Positions 31,685 to 42,539 of a DNA stretch of 64,000 nt are shown one piece after another. The stretch spans positions 267,706,771 through 267,770,770 of the forward strand of contig NC_053391.1 in assembly GCF_905171765.1 (NCBI RefSeq). The letters run 5' to 3'. Below the pieces are notes generated by a model, which saw only the letters and a program-made list of their open reading frames with translations, was not told the origin of the DNA and made no database searches. Numbering within the stretch: position 1 is the first letter of the stretch; each line of letters begins with the position of its first letter. This stretch comes from Bufo bufo (taxonomy: Eukaryota; Chordata; Amphibia; Anura; Bufonidae). The translations under genes were made by a program, and so were the position numbers.

Positions 31685-31975
31685 GGGGGAGAGGGGAGGC
31701 CGCACTGGCCACCAATGAATATAATACTGGGGAGGGAGGGGGGGGGCCGCACTGGCCACCAATGAATATAATACCGGGGGGGGGGGGGGGGCCGCACTGG
31801 CCACCAATGAATATAATACTGGGGAGGGAGGGGGGCCGCACTGGTCACCAATGAATATAATACTGGGGGGGGAGGGAGGGGGGCCGCACTGGCCACCAAT
31901 GAATATAATACTGGGGAGGGAGGGAGGGAGGGAGGGAGGGGGGGCCACACTGGCCACCAATGAAATTTAAACTGG
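31685..31975. repeat. GC-rich minisatellite in right arm of palindrome
   Basis: Six inverted units with long G runs (up to about 16 G at 31775-31790). Candidate quadruplex-forming tract on the plus strand. Confidence 0.92.
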
Positions 31976-32439
31976 GGAGGGAGGGGGGTCTGCCCCTGCT
32001 GCCTGGCAGCACCCGATCTCTTACAGGGGGCCGTGATCAGCACAATTAACCCCTCAGGTGCCGCACCTGAGGGGTTAATTGTGCGGATTCACAGCCCCCT
32101 GTAAGAGATCGGGTGCTGCCAGGCAGCAGGGGGGCAGTCATGTACACAGTTCTTTTAGTATATTCTAACTTGAAGCGTCCCATCACCATCGGAACACTTC
32201 TGTGTTAGAATATACTGTCGGGTCTGAGTTTTTCACGAAGTGAAAAAATCAGATCTGAAAAAACAGTTATGCAGACGGATCCGTTCTGAACGGATGCAAG
32301 CGTTTGCATTCCTTTGCGACCAAGGACAACATCTGCATGGAGTTTGCATGTTCTCCCCATGCTTGCATGGGTTTCCTCTGGGTACTCCAATTTTCTCCCA
32401 CACTCCAAAGAGAATACGGGAGAACAGCATTGCTGAAAT

Positions 32440-32555
32440 GGAAATGTGCTGTTAGAATATTTTTATTTATAAAAGTAAATAAAACAAAATAAAAGGACAA
32501 GCTACGCGTTTCAGCAGTGTCCACAACCTTCCTCAGCCATCGGAGATAGCAAGTA
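32440..32555 (-). mobile_element. PLE-end fragment with hammerhead-like motif
   Basis: On the minus strand: 'ggctgaggaaggttgtggac', 'actgctgaaacgcgtagctt', then an AT-rich tail. Only one arm fragment; no partner nearby. Confidence 0.65.
32501..32540 (-). ncRNA. Degenerate hammerhead-like motif 4
   Basis: CTGAGGA fits the CUGANGA box and GAAACGCGTA fits the second box, but stem I does not pair at its first position and stem II is weak. Probably inactive. Confidence 0.5.
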
Positions 32556-32789
32556 ATGATAATGTCTGTAAAGCACTATGGAATATGTCAGCGCCATATA
32601 AGTGAGTAAAAATAATACATAAACAAAATAAACTGGTTTGACCTCCAACAAGTTTATTAATATTAGAATCAGAAGACTGCTATTTTATCTGTAGCCGCAG
32701 ACTTCGAAGGTTAGGGAGGAGCACTCTATACGTCACTGGATGTTATTAAGATCTTTGAGTGTGTATAATGGCCCTTCCTTTAGGCTGTT

Positions 32790-33375
32790 ATTATCATTAT
32801 TTATTATTAAAGCGCCATTCATTCCATAGCGCTGTACATATGAAAAGGTGTATACATACATAATACAGCCAATTGCACTAAGCATGAACAAGACGAGTTA
32901 CAAACTGGTACAGAAGGAGAGAGGGTCCTGCCCGTAAGGGCTTACAATCTACATGGTATCGGAGAAGGACACAGTATGTGAGGGTAAAGTTGGTCATAGC
33001 GGTATAGAGGCAGCAGGGTCACTGGTTGTAGGCTTGTCTGAAGAGGTGGGTTTTCATGTCTCTTTTGAAGGATTCCACTGTAGGTGAGAGTCTGCTATGT
33101 TGGGGTTATGAGTTCCAGAATGTGGGGGATGCACGGGAGAAATCTTGGGAGGCGAAGAGGTGATAAGAGGAGAGAAGAAAAGGAGGTATTGTGAGGATCG
33201 GAGATTGCGTGTGGGGATGTATCGGGATGATAGCTCAGATATGTAGGGAGGGGACAGATTGTGGACAGCCTTGTATGTATTTGTTAGTATTTTGAACTGA
33301 ATTCGCTGGGCAATGGGGAGCCAGTGAAGGGATTGGCAGAGGGGAGAGGCAGAGGAGTAACAGGGTGGGAGGTGG
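32790..33375 (-). pseudogene. L2-like LINE, ORF2 end and 3' UTR
   Basis: Minus strand, patched frames: PPYISELSSRYIPTRNLRS, FSRASPTFWNS, SFKRDMKTHLFRQAYNQ then stop. This is the characteristic end of L2-clade ORF2. The 3' UTR has 'gattgtaagcccttacgggc' and 'tacagcgctatggaatgaat' followed by an (ATAATA) tail at 32790-32810. 5' truncated near 33375. Confidence 0.8.
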
Positions 33376-34221
33376 ATTAGTCGGGCATGTTATGGAAAAA
33401 TAAAATTTTGGTCCTAATTTCATGCAGTGGCTTAGACTTTTGTATACGTGACCCATCATCAGACTGATGATTAATAGAGTTTTACATTACAAGGGTCACT
33501 TGGCAGGGCAGTCCTCTCTCCCTTTTTTTATGTTTGCGCTGGTGATTGATCAGTATAGTCACTTGCTCAGAGAACGTTTGCATTCAAGGGAAAGGACAGA
33601 ATTTCCTTGTATGAGGACAATGTTTTTCTTTATTTATTATATACGGTTGAGGATTTGTTAGGTCTTAGGAATTGTTGACAGATTTGGTATTCAGGTATTT
33701 CAATTAAATAAAATTAAAGAAAATTGATTCTTCTCCATTTAGATATTTCTTTGGAACCAGGGTGGGAATTTGTATATTCGCACCTGGCTCTCACTTTAGT
33801 CCCTTCTCGACATCTGCAGTACATGTACAGAACTACAAGAAGTGACTTCCTTACATGCGCCGTAACAGTACGATACGTTGTTAGGGTGGGCGTAGGCAGT
33901 ATGTATTGTATTGCATTGAAACAGGGAACAAACCCTCAAAAAGTCCCATAGTGGGCAAAAAAAAAGTAAAAAGTTTTTTCTATAAATAAAGATAAACATT
34001 TTAAGTACAAAAAAAACACCCTTTACCCTCATCAAGTCATTTACAATAAATACATAAATAAATAAAAAATAGCTCTATAAAAATATCAGGTCTTGACCTC
34101 CCTGTCAGGTATAAAAAAAATATATAAAATTGTGCCAGAAAGACCATGGCCAGAAAAAATAAATAATAATATGGCTCTCAGAATATGGTGAACGTACATA
34201 CTAAATGGTAAAACACTGGGT
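33376..34221. other. Unassigned AT-rich sequence
   Basis: No gene, RNA or terminal repeat recognised. Several poly(A/T) tracts. Confidence 0.35.
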
Positions 34222-34718
34222 AAGGCCTATTGCACACGACCGTATGGCTTTTTCAGTGTTTTGCGATCCGTTTTTCACGGATCCGTTGTTCCGTTTTTTG
34301 TTTCCGTTGTGTTTCCGTTTCTGTTCCGTTTTTCCGTTCCGTTTTTCCGTATGGCATATACAGTATACAGTAATTACATAGATAAAATTGGGCTGGGCAT
34401 AACATTTTCAATAGATGGTTCAGCAAAAAACGGAACGGAAACGGAAGACATACGGATGCATTTCCGTATGTGTTCCGTTTTTTTGCGGACCCATTGACTT
34501 GAATTGAGCCACGGACTGTGATTTGCGGGCAATAATAGGACATGTTCTATGTTAAAACGGAACGGAAAAACGGAAATACGGAAACGGAATGCATACGGAG
34601 TACATTCCGTTTTTTTGGCGGACCCATTGAAATGAATGGTTCCGTATACGGACCGTATACGGAATGCAAAAAACGTCCAGTAAACGGGAAAAAAAAACGT
34701 CCGTGTGCAATAGGCCTA
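34222..34718. mobile_element. Palindromic MITE ('aggcctattgcacacg' ends)
   Basis: Starts AGGCCTATTGCACACGACCG and ends with CGTCCGTGTGCAATAGGCCT. The interior is full of 'ccgttttttcg'/'acggaaaaacgg' inverted blocks and paired 'cccattgaaatgaatgg'. Flanks 'acactggg'/'acactgac' agree at 6 of 8 positions, a possible decayed 8-bp duplication. Inserted just before a CR1-like fragment. Confidence 0.8.
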
Positions 34719-34734
34719 ACACTGACATGGAAAA

Positions 34735-35315
34735 AGACTTAGGAACTTTAGTGAATAGCAAACTAAACTGTAGAAACCAGCAGCTACTGCCAAGGCCAAT
34801 AACATACTTCTCAACTTTAGAAAATCGCAAAGAGGGACAATATTTGCGCGCATTTTTTTCATACTAGGCTACGCCCAAAGCATAATTACGGACCCCCGTC
34901 ACAACTGCAGCAGCTGTGGATCGGTTTGGTGAGTGTAAGTTCCTTTAGGAGGGACACTTGGGAGGCATGCAATTGGATAATGGGTTGCATAAAAAGAGGC
35001 ATAGATTCACGTGATAAGAATATAGTCCTGCCACTTTACAAATCACTAGTCAGACCACACATGGAGTATTGTGTACAATTCTGGGCTCCTGTGAACAAGA
35101 CAGACATAGAGCTGGCGAGAGTTCAGGCAACTAAAGTAATAAATGGAATGGGGGAACTCAAGTACCCTGAAAGATTTTATAAAATTAGGGTTATTCACTT
35201 TAGAAAAAAGATGACTGAGGGCAGATATAATAAATATATATAAATATATCAGGGTTCAACACAGAGATCTCTCCCATCATCTATTTATTCTCAGGACTGT
35301 GACTAGTGAGCGAAG
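34735..35315 (+). pseudogene. CR1-like LINE ORF2 C-terminus
   Basis: EKDLGTLVNSKL, then, after about 100 bp of foreign sequence, WIMGCIKRGIDSRDKNIVLP, SLVRPHMEYCVQFWAP, RVQATKVINGMGELKYPERF, the tail of CR1-like ORF2 C-terminal to RT. The 3' part 'acagagatctctcccatcat' is also typical of this family. Same family as 1384-1632. Confidence 0.75.
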
Positions 35316-35379
35316 TGAGCTTCGGATGCTTCATTTGAAGTCGCTTTGTTCAAAACTTCGGAATAAAACTGTATGGAGA

Positions 35380-35503
35380 TTCACACTGGCAGGGTGTGAG
35401 ATATGTAAATTCGAGGTACTGCATTCCACAAGAGATGAGGTTTGTATAGTCTATGTCTAATCTGTGATGTATCAAAAGTAAGATTTATGAAAAATCCCTT
35501 TCA
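35380..35503 (-). mobile_element. Retroviral LTR fragment (5' 120 bp of LTR)
   Basis: Reverse complement of the first about 120 bases of the solo LTR at 47159-47745 (TGAAAGG start at 35503). Position and orientation fit the 3' LTR of the minus-strand endogenous retrovirus to its right, truncated after about 120 bp. Confidence 0.75.
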
Positions 35504-35536
35504 ACCATTGATCCCAACTTATTTATATATATACTG

Positions 35537-36446
35537 TACAGACCAAAAGTTTGGACACACCTTCTCATTCAAAGAGTTTTCTTTATTTTCATGACTATGA
35601 AAATTGTAGATTCACACTGAAGGCATCAAAACTATGAATTAACAATTGTGGAATTATATACATAACAAACAAGTGTGAAACAACTGAAAATATGTCATAT
35701 TCTAGGTTCTTCAAAGTAGCCACCTTTTACTTTGATTACTGCTTTGCACACTCTTGGCATTCTCTTGATGAGCTTCAAAAGGTAGTCCCCTGAAATGGTT
35801 TTCACTTCACAGGTGTGCCCTGTCAGGTTTAATAAGTGGGATTTCTTGCCTTATAAATGGGGTTGGGGCCATCAGTTGCGTTGAGGAGAAGTCAGGTGGA
35901 TACACAGCTGATAGTCCTACTGAATAGACTGTTAGAATTTGTATTATGGCAAGAAAAAAGCAGCTAAGTAAAGAAAAACGAGTGGCCGTCATTACTTTAA
36001 GAAAAATTGGGAAAACTTTGAAAGTAAGGGCTATTTGACCATGAAAGAGAGTGATGGGGTGCTGCGCCAGATGACCTGGCCTCCACAGTCACCGGACCTG
36101 AACCCAATCGAGATGATTTGGGGTGAGCTGGACAGCAGAGTGAAGGCAAAAGGGCCAACAAGTGCTAAGCATCTCTGGGAACTCCTTCAAGACTGTTGGA
36201 AGACCATTTCAGGGGACTACCTCTTGAAGCTCATCAAGAGAATGCCAAGAGTGTGCAAAGCAGTAATCAAAGCAAAAGGTGGCTACTTTGAAGAACCTAG
36301 AATATGACATATTTTCAGTTGTTTCACACTTGTTTGTTATGTATATAATTCCACATGTGTTAATTCATAGTTTTGATGCCTTCATAGTCATGAAAATAAA
36401 GAAAACTCTTTGAATGAGAAGGTGTGTCCAAACTTTTGGTCTGTAC
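35537..36446 (+). mobile_element. Tc1-type transposon, internally deleted
   Basis: Long inverted ends of over 200 bp, starting TACAGACCAAAAGTTTGG and ending with the complement. They lie in a TA-rich site and bracket a transposase missing its middle. Confidence 0.92.
35946..36310 (+). pseudogene. Tc1 transposase deletion relic
   Basis: The N-terminus MARKKQLSKEKRVAVITL (first helix-turn-helix start) runs about 25 codons. The central part including the first two catalytic Asp is deleted. The C-terminus (36035-36307) has QMTWPPQSPDLNPIEMIWGE with the third catalytic Glu, then KGGYFEEP at the end. Only internal deletion, ends intact, so it could be mobilised in trans. Confidence 0.88.
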
Positions 36447-36480
<34 letters not shown>

Positions 36481-36924
36481 ATATGTATGTGTGTGTGACA
36501 ACATGAAACACTAAAGACCTATGAAGGAGATAAAAAAACTTCTGTGTAATTTGGCACACAGTAGGAAAAAATCTCCTTCATAGTGAAAAGAGAGAAGAAA
36601 GAAAAGTAAGAAAAAACATAAGGCATGCAAGCTCTACACATAGATAGGATATTTGGGTTAGACCTTTTACTGGGCTAACCCCGCCCTCCATGGCACATGG
36701 CTGCCCAGTAATGTTACAGATATGCAGGTACATTCCACCTCATGCCTTGTCCAATAGAAATACTTTTTAGACCTGGAAGGTACACATTCGCACATTTCCT
36801 GAGAGTGCCGGTGGGTGTCGCTCAAACACTCACCATCCACTACCCCACCCAGAACATGCGCAAATGCTCCCAAATGAATCAGCCTTTTTTTAAACAAATG
36901 GGGCCCTAATCGGACAACATCTAT

Positions 36925-37299
36925 TTAATCTCGTACAAATATGCTACTGACCCACAGTGAATCTCTGTTAGACATGGTTCCGAAAGGGGGGATCAGTCCC
37001 TGAGGAAGGTCTTTTAAAACAGGGTCGACCAAGAAAGGTGATATAGCATTCACATGGACACCAGTCCCACCAACCAATGTTCCATGTTGGGGCGCCCATG
37101 GTTCAGTGAGACCGGCATCAGTGTGCCATACCCCACCGTTGCTGATGAGGACCCGCTGGTAGCTTTCACTAAGAACATTGCTCTCAGAGCCAGCAGCCAT
37201 TAGATCCCCCTCAAACCAATGGTGGCGGCTTTCACATGGGGAGTAGGGACCAGAGTGCTGATCTATAGAATTTCCCTTGCAACGACCTGACCCGATCAC
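36925..37299 (-). CDS. 124-codon open frame downstream of env remnant, copy A
   Basis: Open from ATG. No domain recognised. Rich in Gly, His and Pro, no signal peptide or membrane segment. It lies 3' of the envelope-like remnant in a decayed retrovirus, where complex retroviruses may place accessory genes, but splice or protein evidence is lacking. Copy B differs by one residue. Confidence 0.35.
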   Translation of the reverse strand: MIGSGRCKGNSIDQHSGPYSPCESRHHWFEGDLMAAGSESNVLSESYQRVLISNGGVWHTDAGLTEPWAPQHGTLVGGTGVHVNAISPFLVDPVLKDLPQGLIPPFGTMSNRDSLWVSSIFVRD

Positions 37300-37631
37300 G
37301 GTCTCATAATGGTAATCAGGTCAGACCTTACACAGGGAGGCATATAGAAAATAAACCTACATACCATTCCTAAGCCAAAAAGAAAGTCTACTATAGTCAT
37401 CCTATGCTTAATAAAACATTCCACGACAGTTCCCTCCTCTCTGTAATATGTCCCCTGTGTTCTTTGAGTCTCTTGCTGAATTTTCGGTTTCCTCAGCTTG
37501 CCCTCGTCAATTGTGATACTCCTTGGGTGTCATTGCCTCCATGATGATGCTCCATCCTTCAGTTCGATTTTTCGGGGAGTTGACTCAGAGCGAGGTCCTG
37601 ATGTGGTAAGGTGTGGCGTGGCGATGAACGT

Positions 37632-37960
37632 TTAGTTGGACATCCTTTCCATCAAGGACATAGGTTGATCCATGGTGTATCTGGGAGCTGCGATTAGGAT
37701 GTGATTATCTGCACGTGACTGGGCAATCCGATCGATTAAACAGCAGTAGCATCTCACCAGGATATATATAATAAAGAGAAAAACAACAACATGAGGATAT
37801 ATATACTCCTATTTCCTTCAACCAGTTACCTATGGAAAACAGGAAATCTCCAAAACCACCCAAATCTGTGAAAGGATTCTATCCCTGATTTGTAATAGCC
37901 CTATCTCAATTACAGTGACATTATCCATATGGGCCTGGACTTTATCCCTGGTATCTGCAG
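37632..37960 (-). pseudogene. Retroviral env transmembrane tail remnant, copy A
   Basis: Broken frames show a heptad-like segment, a hydrophobic stretch rich in Ile/Phe/Leu followed by a Cys pair, and a short polar tail ending near 37632. This resembles the end of a retroviral TM subunit. Several stops. Old, non-functional. Confidence 0.45.
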
Positions 37961-38152
37961 TCCTCTCCTATAAACTCACAGAAACCCCCCCTAAGAAGCT
38001 AAAAGATAATCCAGCGCCATCTTTTCCTGTAAGACGAGGGTTGGGTTGATGCACCTGTTGGCAAGGGAAACAAGAGCGAAATATCATCATAGTCAATGTT
38101 TAATTTCTTAATCAGTTTTGCCACATATTCCTCTTGTATCTGCTGCAAGTCT

Positions 38153-38895
38153 CTAGGCATCAGAATTAATGGACTCATTGTCCATGGGGTTGGTCTTTGA
38201 CCATAGACCGTTAGCGTCTTTGATCAACCCTTGAATCTTTAATGCCCTTGCATATATTGTGCTACTGGGCTGTGCAGACTGTACAATAGGCAGATTAGCA
38301 TGCTCAGACAAAACCTGTTCCTCGGGTTCTGTAAAGCCAGAAGCTTGTGGTACAGTTAACTGTGCGCATATCTCATCATCTGATTCTGTTGTTGATTTTG
38401 TTACTAAAGGGTACAATGGCTCATATGGGGGTGGGACAGGAGTTGTAGTCACAATGGGGGTTTTACTTTGCTGTCTTGTATTTGAACTGCACAAGTCAGT
38501 CCAAAACTTTTGCACAGATAGCCATGCTTGGCCGCAAGTTTTCATATACATTTTATTCCAATGAGGGTCTCCTTTGTACCATGGAAAAGTGTCTATGTCA
38601 TTAGACATAGGCCCTTGATCATGGCCATATGAAAGTCTGAAAAAGACCCTTCTGTTGGGAAGCGGTCAGTACATTTCATTCCTTCTGTCCATTTACACAT
38701 ATTATCAACCCAAGGATCAGTATAAAATGGACCTAAACACCTCTGGACAAACATTTTTGGACTTTCCCCTAATTCATTTTTAGGAGACAGTTTCACCGTA
38801 GAGTGATTCGCAGCGACTTTAGGACATGATTTTCAGTTCTAAATTTAAAATTCTGTTTCTTTTTGGGATCCTTCTTACCATAAGAATTGCCCATT
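38153..38895 (-). pseudogene. Endogenous retrovirus gag N-terminal region, copy A
   Basis: Starts near 38895 with a Met-Gly-Asn-Ser myristoylation-type start, frameshifted before 38796, and again at about 38605. The matrix-like part is Trp/Cys-rich, and a PPPY late-domain motif lies in the Pro-rich stretch near 38415. No capsid major homology region, protease or pol follows; the next recognisable part is env-like. So pol is deleted. Confidence 0.65.
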
Positions 38896-39289
38896 TTTAC
38901 TTAGCTAAAATATACAGAGAGATCAGCTAATTTGGAAGGTTTATCAAAGGATGATTATGTTTGTGTTTAGTTCAAAATCACTTACTGATAAACCTTATGC
39001 TTATCAGTTTATGTGTTTTTTTTTTTATCATATTTCTTCTAATTCAGGTTCATAACTACTCTGAATTTATGGCAGATTTTAAAACTATTCTGGATGGTAT
39101 TACTTCTAATTCAGGCTCATATTACTCCTGATTTTATGGCAGATTTTAAACTATTCTGGATGGTATTACTTCTAATTCAGGCTCATATTACTCCTGAATT
39201 TATGGCAGATTTTAAACTATTCATGGCCAATTTTATACCTTCAATTTCAGCATGAACTCACATACAATCTATACATAATCTATATACAG

Positions 39290-39612
39290 TCTATACAGTA
39301 AAATTCTAATTTATATATATATATAACGACAAAAAAAAATGCTTAAGCAACTATACAGCTATATACAGGTTTAGCAAAGGATATTCGTTGCACACAATAC
39401 TGTTTTTCAGATTAGGGGGCTCCAGACCCCATCTTTTCTTCAGGAATATCAGATTCCTGCGGGACTTCAGATCCCTCTATTTCTTTAGGAATATCAGATT
39501 CCTGCGGGACATCAGATCCCTCTATTTCTTTAGGAATATCATATTCCTCGGGGAGACGCTTATCAGAAGCGCTTACCGGGTTCAAATAATCCACTCTTAC
39601 AGTATAGGGCAT
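39290..39612 (-). other. Retroviral leader with three-fold repeat, copy A end
   Basis: About 45-bp units containing 'tcagattcctgcgggacatc' and 'ctctatttctttaggaatat' occur about three times. Counterpart at 42540-42845. Confidence 0.7.
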
Positions 39613-39654
39613 TAAAACTCTTTGAATGAGAAGGTGTGTCCAAACTTTTGGTCT

Positions 39655-39687
39655 GTACTGTATATATATATACATATATATACATAC

Positions 39688-39718
<31 letters not shown>

Positions 39719-39745
39719 TGTATGTATGTGTGTGTGTGTGTGTGA
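39655..39745. repeat. Microsatellite (TA)n (CATA)n (TATG)n (TG)n
   Basis: Pure short-unit tract next to the Tc1 end; the shorter homologue is at 36445-36495. Confidence 0.95.
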
Positions 39746-40172
39746 CACATTAAGACACTAAAGACTATGAAGGAGATAAAAAAAAACTTCTGTGTAATTT
39801 GGCACACAGTAGGAAAAAATCTCCTGCATAGTGAAAAGAGAGAAGAAAGAAAAGTAAGAAAAAACATAAGGCATGCAAGCTCTACACATAGATAGGATAT
39901 TTGGGTTAGACCTTTTACTGGGCTAACCCCGCTCTCCATGGCACATGGCTGCCCAGTAATGTTACAGATATGCAGGTACATTCCACCTCATGCCTTGTCC
40001 AATAGAAATACTTTTTAGACCTGGAAGGTACACATTCGCACATTTCCTAAGAGTGCCGGTGGGTGGCGCTCAAACACTCACCATCCACTACCCCACCCAG
40101 AACATGCGCAAATGCTCCCAAATGAATCAGCCTTTTTTTAAACAAATGTGGCCCTAATCGGACAACATCTAT

Positions 40173-40547
40173 TTAATCTGGTACAAATATGCTACTGACC
40201 CACAGTGAATCTCTGTTAGACATGGTTCCAAAAGGGGGGATCAGTCCCTGAGGAAGGTCTTTTAAAACAGGGTCGACCAAGAAAGGTGATATAGCATTCA
40301 CATGGACACCAGTCCCACCAACCAATGTTCCATGTTGGGGCGCCCATGGTTCAGTGAGACCGGCATCAGTGTGCCATACCCCACCGTTGCTGATGAGGAC
40401 CCGCTGGTAGCTTTCACTAAGAACATTGCTCTCAGAGCCAGCAGCCATTAGATCCCCCTCAAACCAATGGTGGCGGCTTTCACATGGGGAGTAGGGACCA
40501 GAGTGCTGATCTATAGAATTTCCCTTGCAACGACCTGACCCGATCAC
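40173..40547 (-). CDS. 124-codon open frame downstream of env remnant, copy B
   Basis: Same frame as 36925-37299; the one visible residue change is Arg to Pro next to the end. The flanking gag and env frames are broken while this one is open in both copies. The duplication is young, so this says little about selection. Confidence 0.35.
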   Translation of the reverse strand: MIGSGRCKGNSIDQHSGPYSPCESRHHWFEGDLMAAGSESNVLSESYQRVLISNGGVWHTDAGLTEPWAPQHGTLVGGTGVHVNAISPFLVDPVLKDLPQGLIPPFGTMSNRDSLWVSSIFVPD

Positions 40548-40879
40548 GGTCTCATAATGGTAATCAGGTCAGACCTTACACAGGGAGGCATATAGAAAAT
40601 AAACCTACATACCATTCCTAAACCAAAAAGAAAGTCTACTATAGTCATCCTATGCTTAATAAAACATTCCACGGCAGTTCCCTCCTCTCTGTAATATGTC
40701 CCCTGTGTTCTTTGAGTCTCTTGCTGAATTTTCGGTTTCCTCAGCTTGCCCTCGTCAATTGTGATACTCCTTGGGTGTCATTGCCTCCATGATGATGCTC
40801 CATCCTTCGGTTCGATTTTTCGGGGAGTTGACTCTGAGCGAGGTCCTGATGTGGTAAGCTGTGGCGTGGCGATGAACGT

Positions 40880-41208
40880 TTAGTTGGACATCCTTTCCAT
40901 CAAGGACATAGGTTGATCCATGGTGTATCTGGGAGCTGCGATTAGGATGTGATTATCTGCACGTGACTGGGTAATCCGATCGATCAAACAGCAGTAGCAT
41001 CTCACCAGGATATATATAATAAAGAGAAAAACAACAACATGAGGATATATATACTCCTATTTCCTTCAACCAGTTACCTATGGAAAACAGGAAATCTCCA
41101 AAACCACCCAAATCTGTGAAAGGATTCTATCCCTGATTTGTAATAGCCCTATCTCAATTACAGTGACCTTATCCATATGGGCCTGGACTTTATCCCTGGT
41201 ATCTGCAG
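40880..41208 (-). pseudogene. Retroviral env transmembrane tail remnant, copy B
   Basis: As copy A at a 3248-bp offset, with the same stops. Confidence 0.45.
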
Positions 41209-41400
41209 TCCTCTCCTATAAACTCACAGAAACCCCCCCTAAGAAGCTAAAAGATAATCCAGCGCCATCTTTTCCTGTAAGACGAGGGTTGGGTTGATGC
41301 ACCTGTTGGCAAGGGAAACAAGAGCGAAATATCATCATAGTCAATGTTTAATTTCTTAATCAGTTTTGCCACATATTCCTCTTGTATCTGCTGCAAGTCT

Positions 41401-42140
41401 CTAGGCATCAGAATTAATGGACTCATTGTCCATGGGGTTGGTCTTTGACCATAGACCGTTAGCGTATTTGATCAACCCTTGAATCTTTAATGCCCTTGCA
41501 TATATTGTGCTACTGGGCTGTGCAGACTGTACAATAGGCAGATTAGCATGCTCAGACAAAACCTGTTCCTCAGGTTCTGTAAAGCCAGAAGCTTGTGGTA
41601 CAGTTAACTGTGCGCATATCTCATCATCTGATTCTGTTGTTAATTTTGTTACTAAAGGGTACAATGGCTCATATGGGGGTGGGACAGGAGTTGTAGTCAC
41701 AACGGGGGTTTTACTTTGCTGTCTTGTATTTGAACTGCACAAGTCAGTCCAAAACTTTTGCACAGATAGCCATGCTTGGCCGCAAGTTTTCATATACATT
41801 TTATTCCAATGAGGGTCTCCTTTGTACCATGGAAAAGTGTCTATGTCATTCAGACATAGGCCCTTGATCATGGCCATATGAAAGTCTGAAAAAGACCCTT
41901 CTGTTGGGAACGGGTCAGTACATTTCATTCCTTCTGTCCATTTACACATATTATCAACCCAAGGATCAGTATAAAATGGACTTAAACACCTCTGGACAAA
42001 CATTTTTGGACTTTCCCCTAATTCATTTTTAGGAGACAGTTTCACCGTAGAGTGATTCGCAGCAGACTTAGGACATGATTTTCAGTTTCAAAATTAATAT
42101 TCAGTTTCTTTTTGGATCCTTCTCACCATAAGAATTGCCC
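41401..42140 (-). pseudogene. Endogenous retrovirus gag N-terminal region, copy B
   Basis: A 214-codon open stretch (41401-42045) covers the matrix-like region and the PPPY motif. The true start, Met-Gly-Asn-Ser at about 42140, is out of frame with it. In copy A the same stretch is cut by a one-base loss and two-residue differences. No pol follows. Confidence 0.65.
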
Positions 42141-42539
42141 ATTTTTACTTAGCTAAAATATACAGAGAGATCAGCTAAATTTGGAGGTTTATCAAAGGAT
42201 GATTATGTTGTGTTCAGTGAAAAACACTTACTGATAAACCTTATGCTTACGTTTTTTTTAAAATCCTATTTCTTCTAATTCAGGTTCATAACTACTCCTG
42301 AATTTATGGCTGATTTTAAAACTATTCTGGATGTATTACTCTAATTCAGCTCATATTATCCCTGATTTTATGGCAGATTTTAAACTATTCTGGATGGTAT
42401 TACTTCTAATTCAGGCTCATATTACTCCTGAATTTATGACAGATTTTAACTATCATGGCCAATTTTATACCTTCAATTTCAGCATGAACTCACATACAAT
42501 CTATACATAATCTATATGCAATCTATACAGTAAAATTCA

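Larger units (their letters stand above)
30430..32300. mobile_element. Large palindromic non-autonomous element
   Basis: Both outer parts carry 'acggatccgttc' type hairpins and 'gttagaatatac' blocks. Inward, 'tgcctggcagcacctgatct' / 'cttacagggggctgtgat' occurs in inverted pairs (about 30990-31140 and 31990-32140). The arms then contain a GC-rich minisatellite and a shared 'ggtggcagcggagagttcaaat' segment flanking the centre (31340-31640). Large hairpin, no gene, ends uncertain. Confidence 0.75.
32310..32610 (+). repeat. L2-related dispersed repeat, split by a PLE-end fragment
   Basis: 'tggagtttgcatgttctccc' and 'gggtttcctctgggtactcc' followed, after an insert at about 32440-32555, by 'aatgtctgtaaagcactatg' and 'gaatatgtcagcgccatata'. 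This is the familiar vertebrate L2/SINE-like 3' sequence. Non-coding. Confidence 0.65.
36403..39612 (-). repeat. Tandem duplication of about 3.25 kb, copy A
   Basis: Begins inside the right terminal repeat of the Tc1 at 'aactctttgaatgagaaggt' and ends at about 39612 ('tatagggcattaa'). Copy B starts at once with the same Tc1 end sequence. Features inside recur at a 3248-bp offset; the offset grows from 3210 because copy B has a longer (TATG/TG)n tract. Confidence 0.93.

Noticed and set aside
31083..32043. Pro-rich open frames on both strands
   Set aside because: Artefacts of the GC-rich minisatellites in the palindrome.
33420..33480. Further hammerhead-like motif ('catcatcagactgatga')
   Set aside because: Has CTGATGA but no GAAACGCGT partner at the right distance.
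38259..38564. 101-codon plus-strand frame (repeated at 41507)
   Set aside because: Antisense of the retroviral gag region; conserved only because of the duplication.
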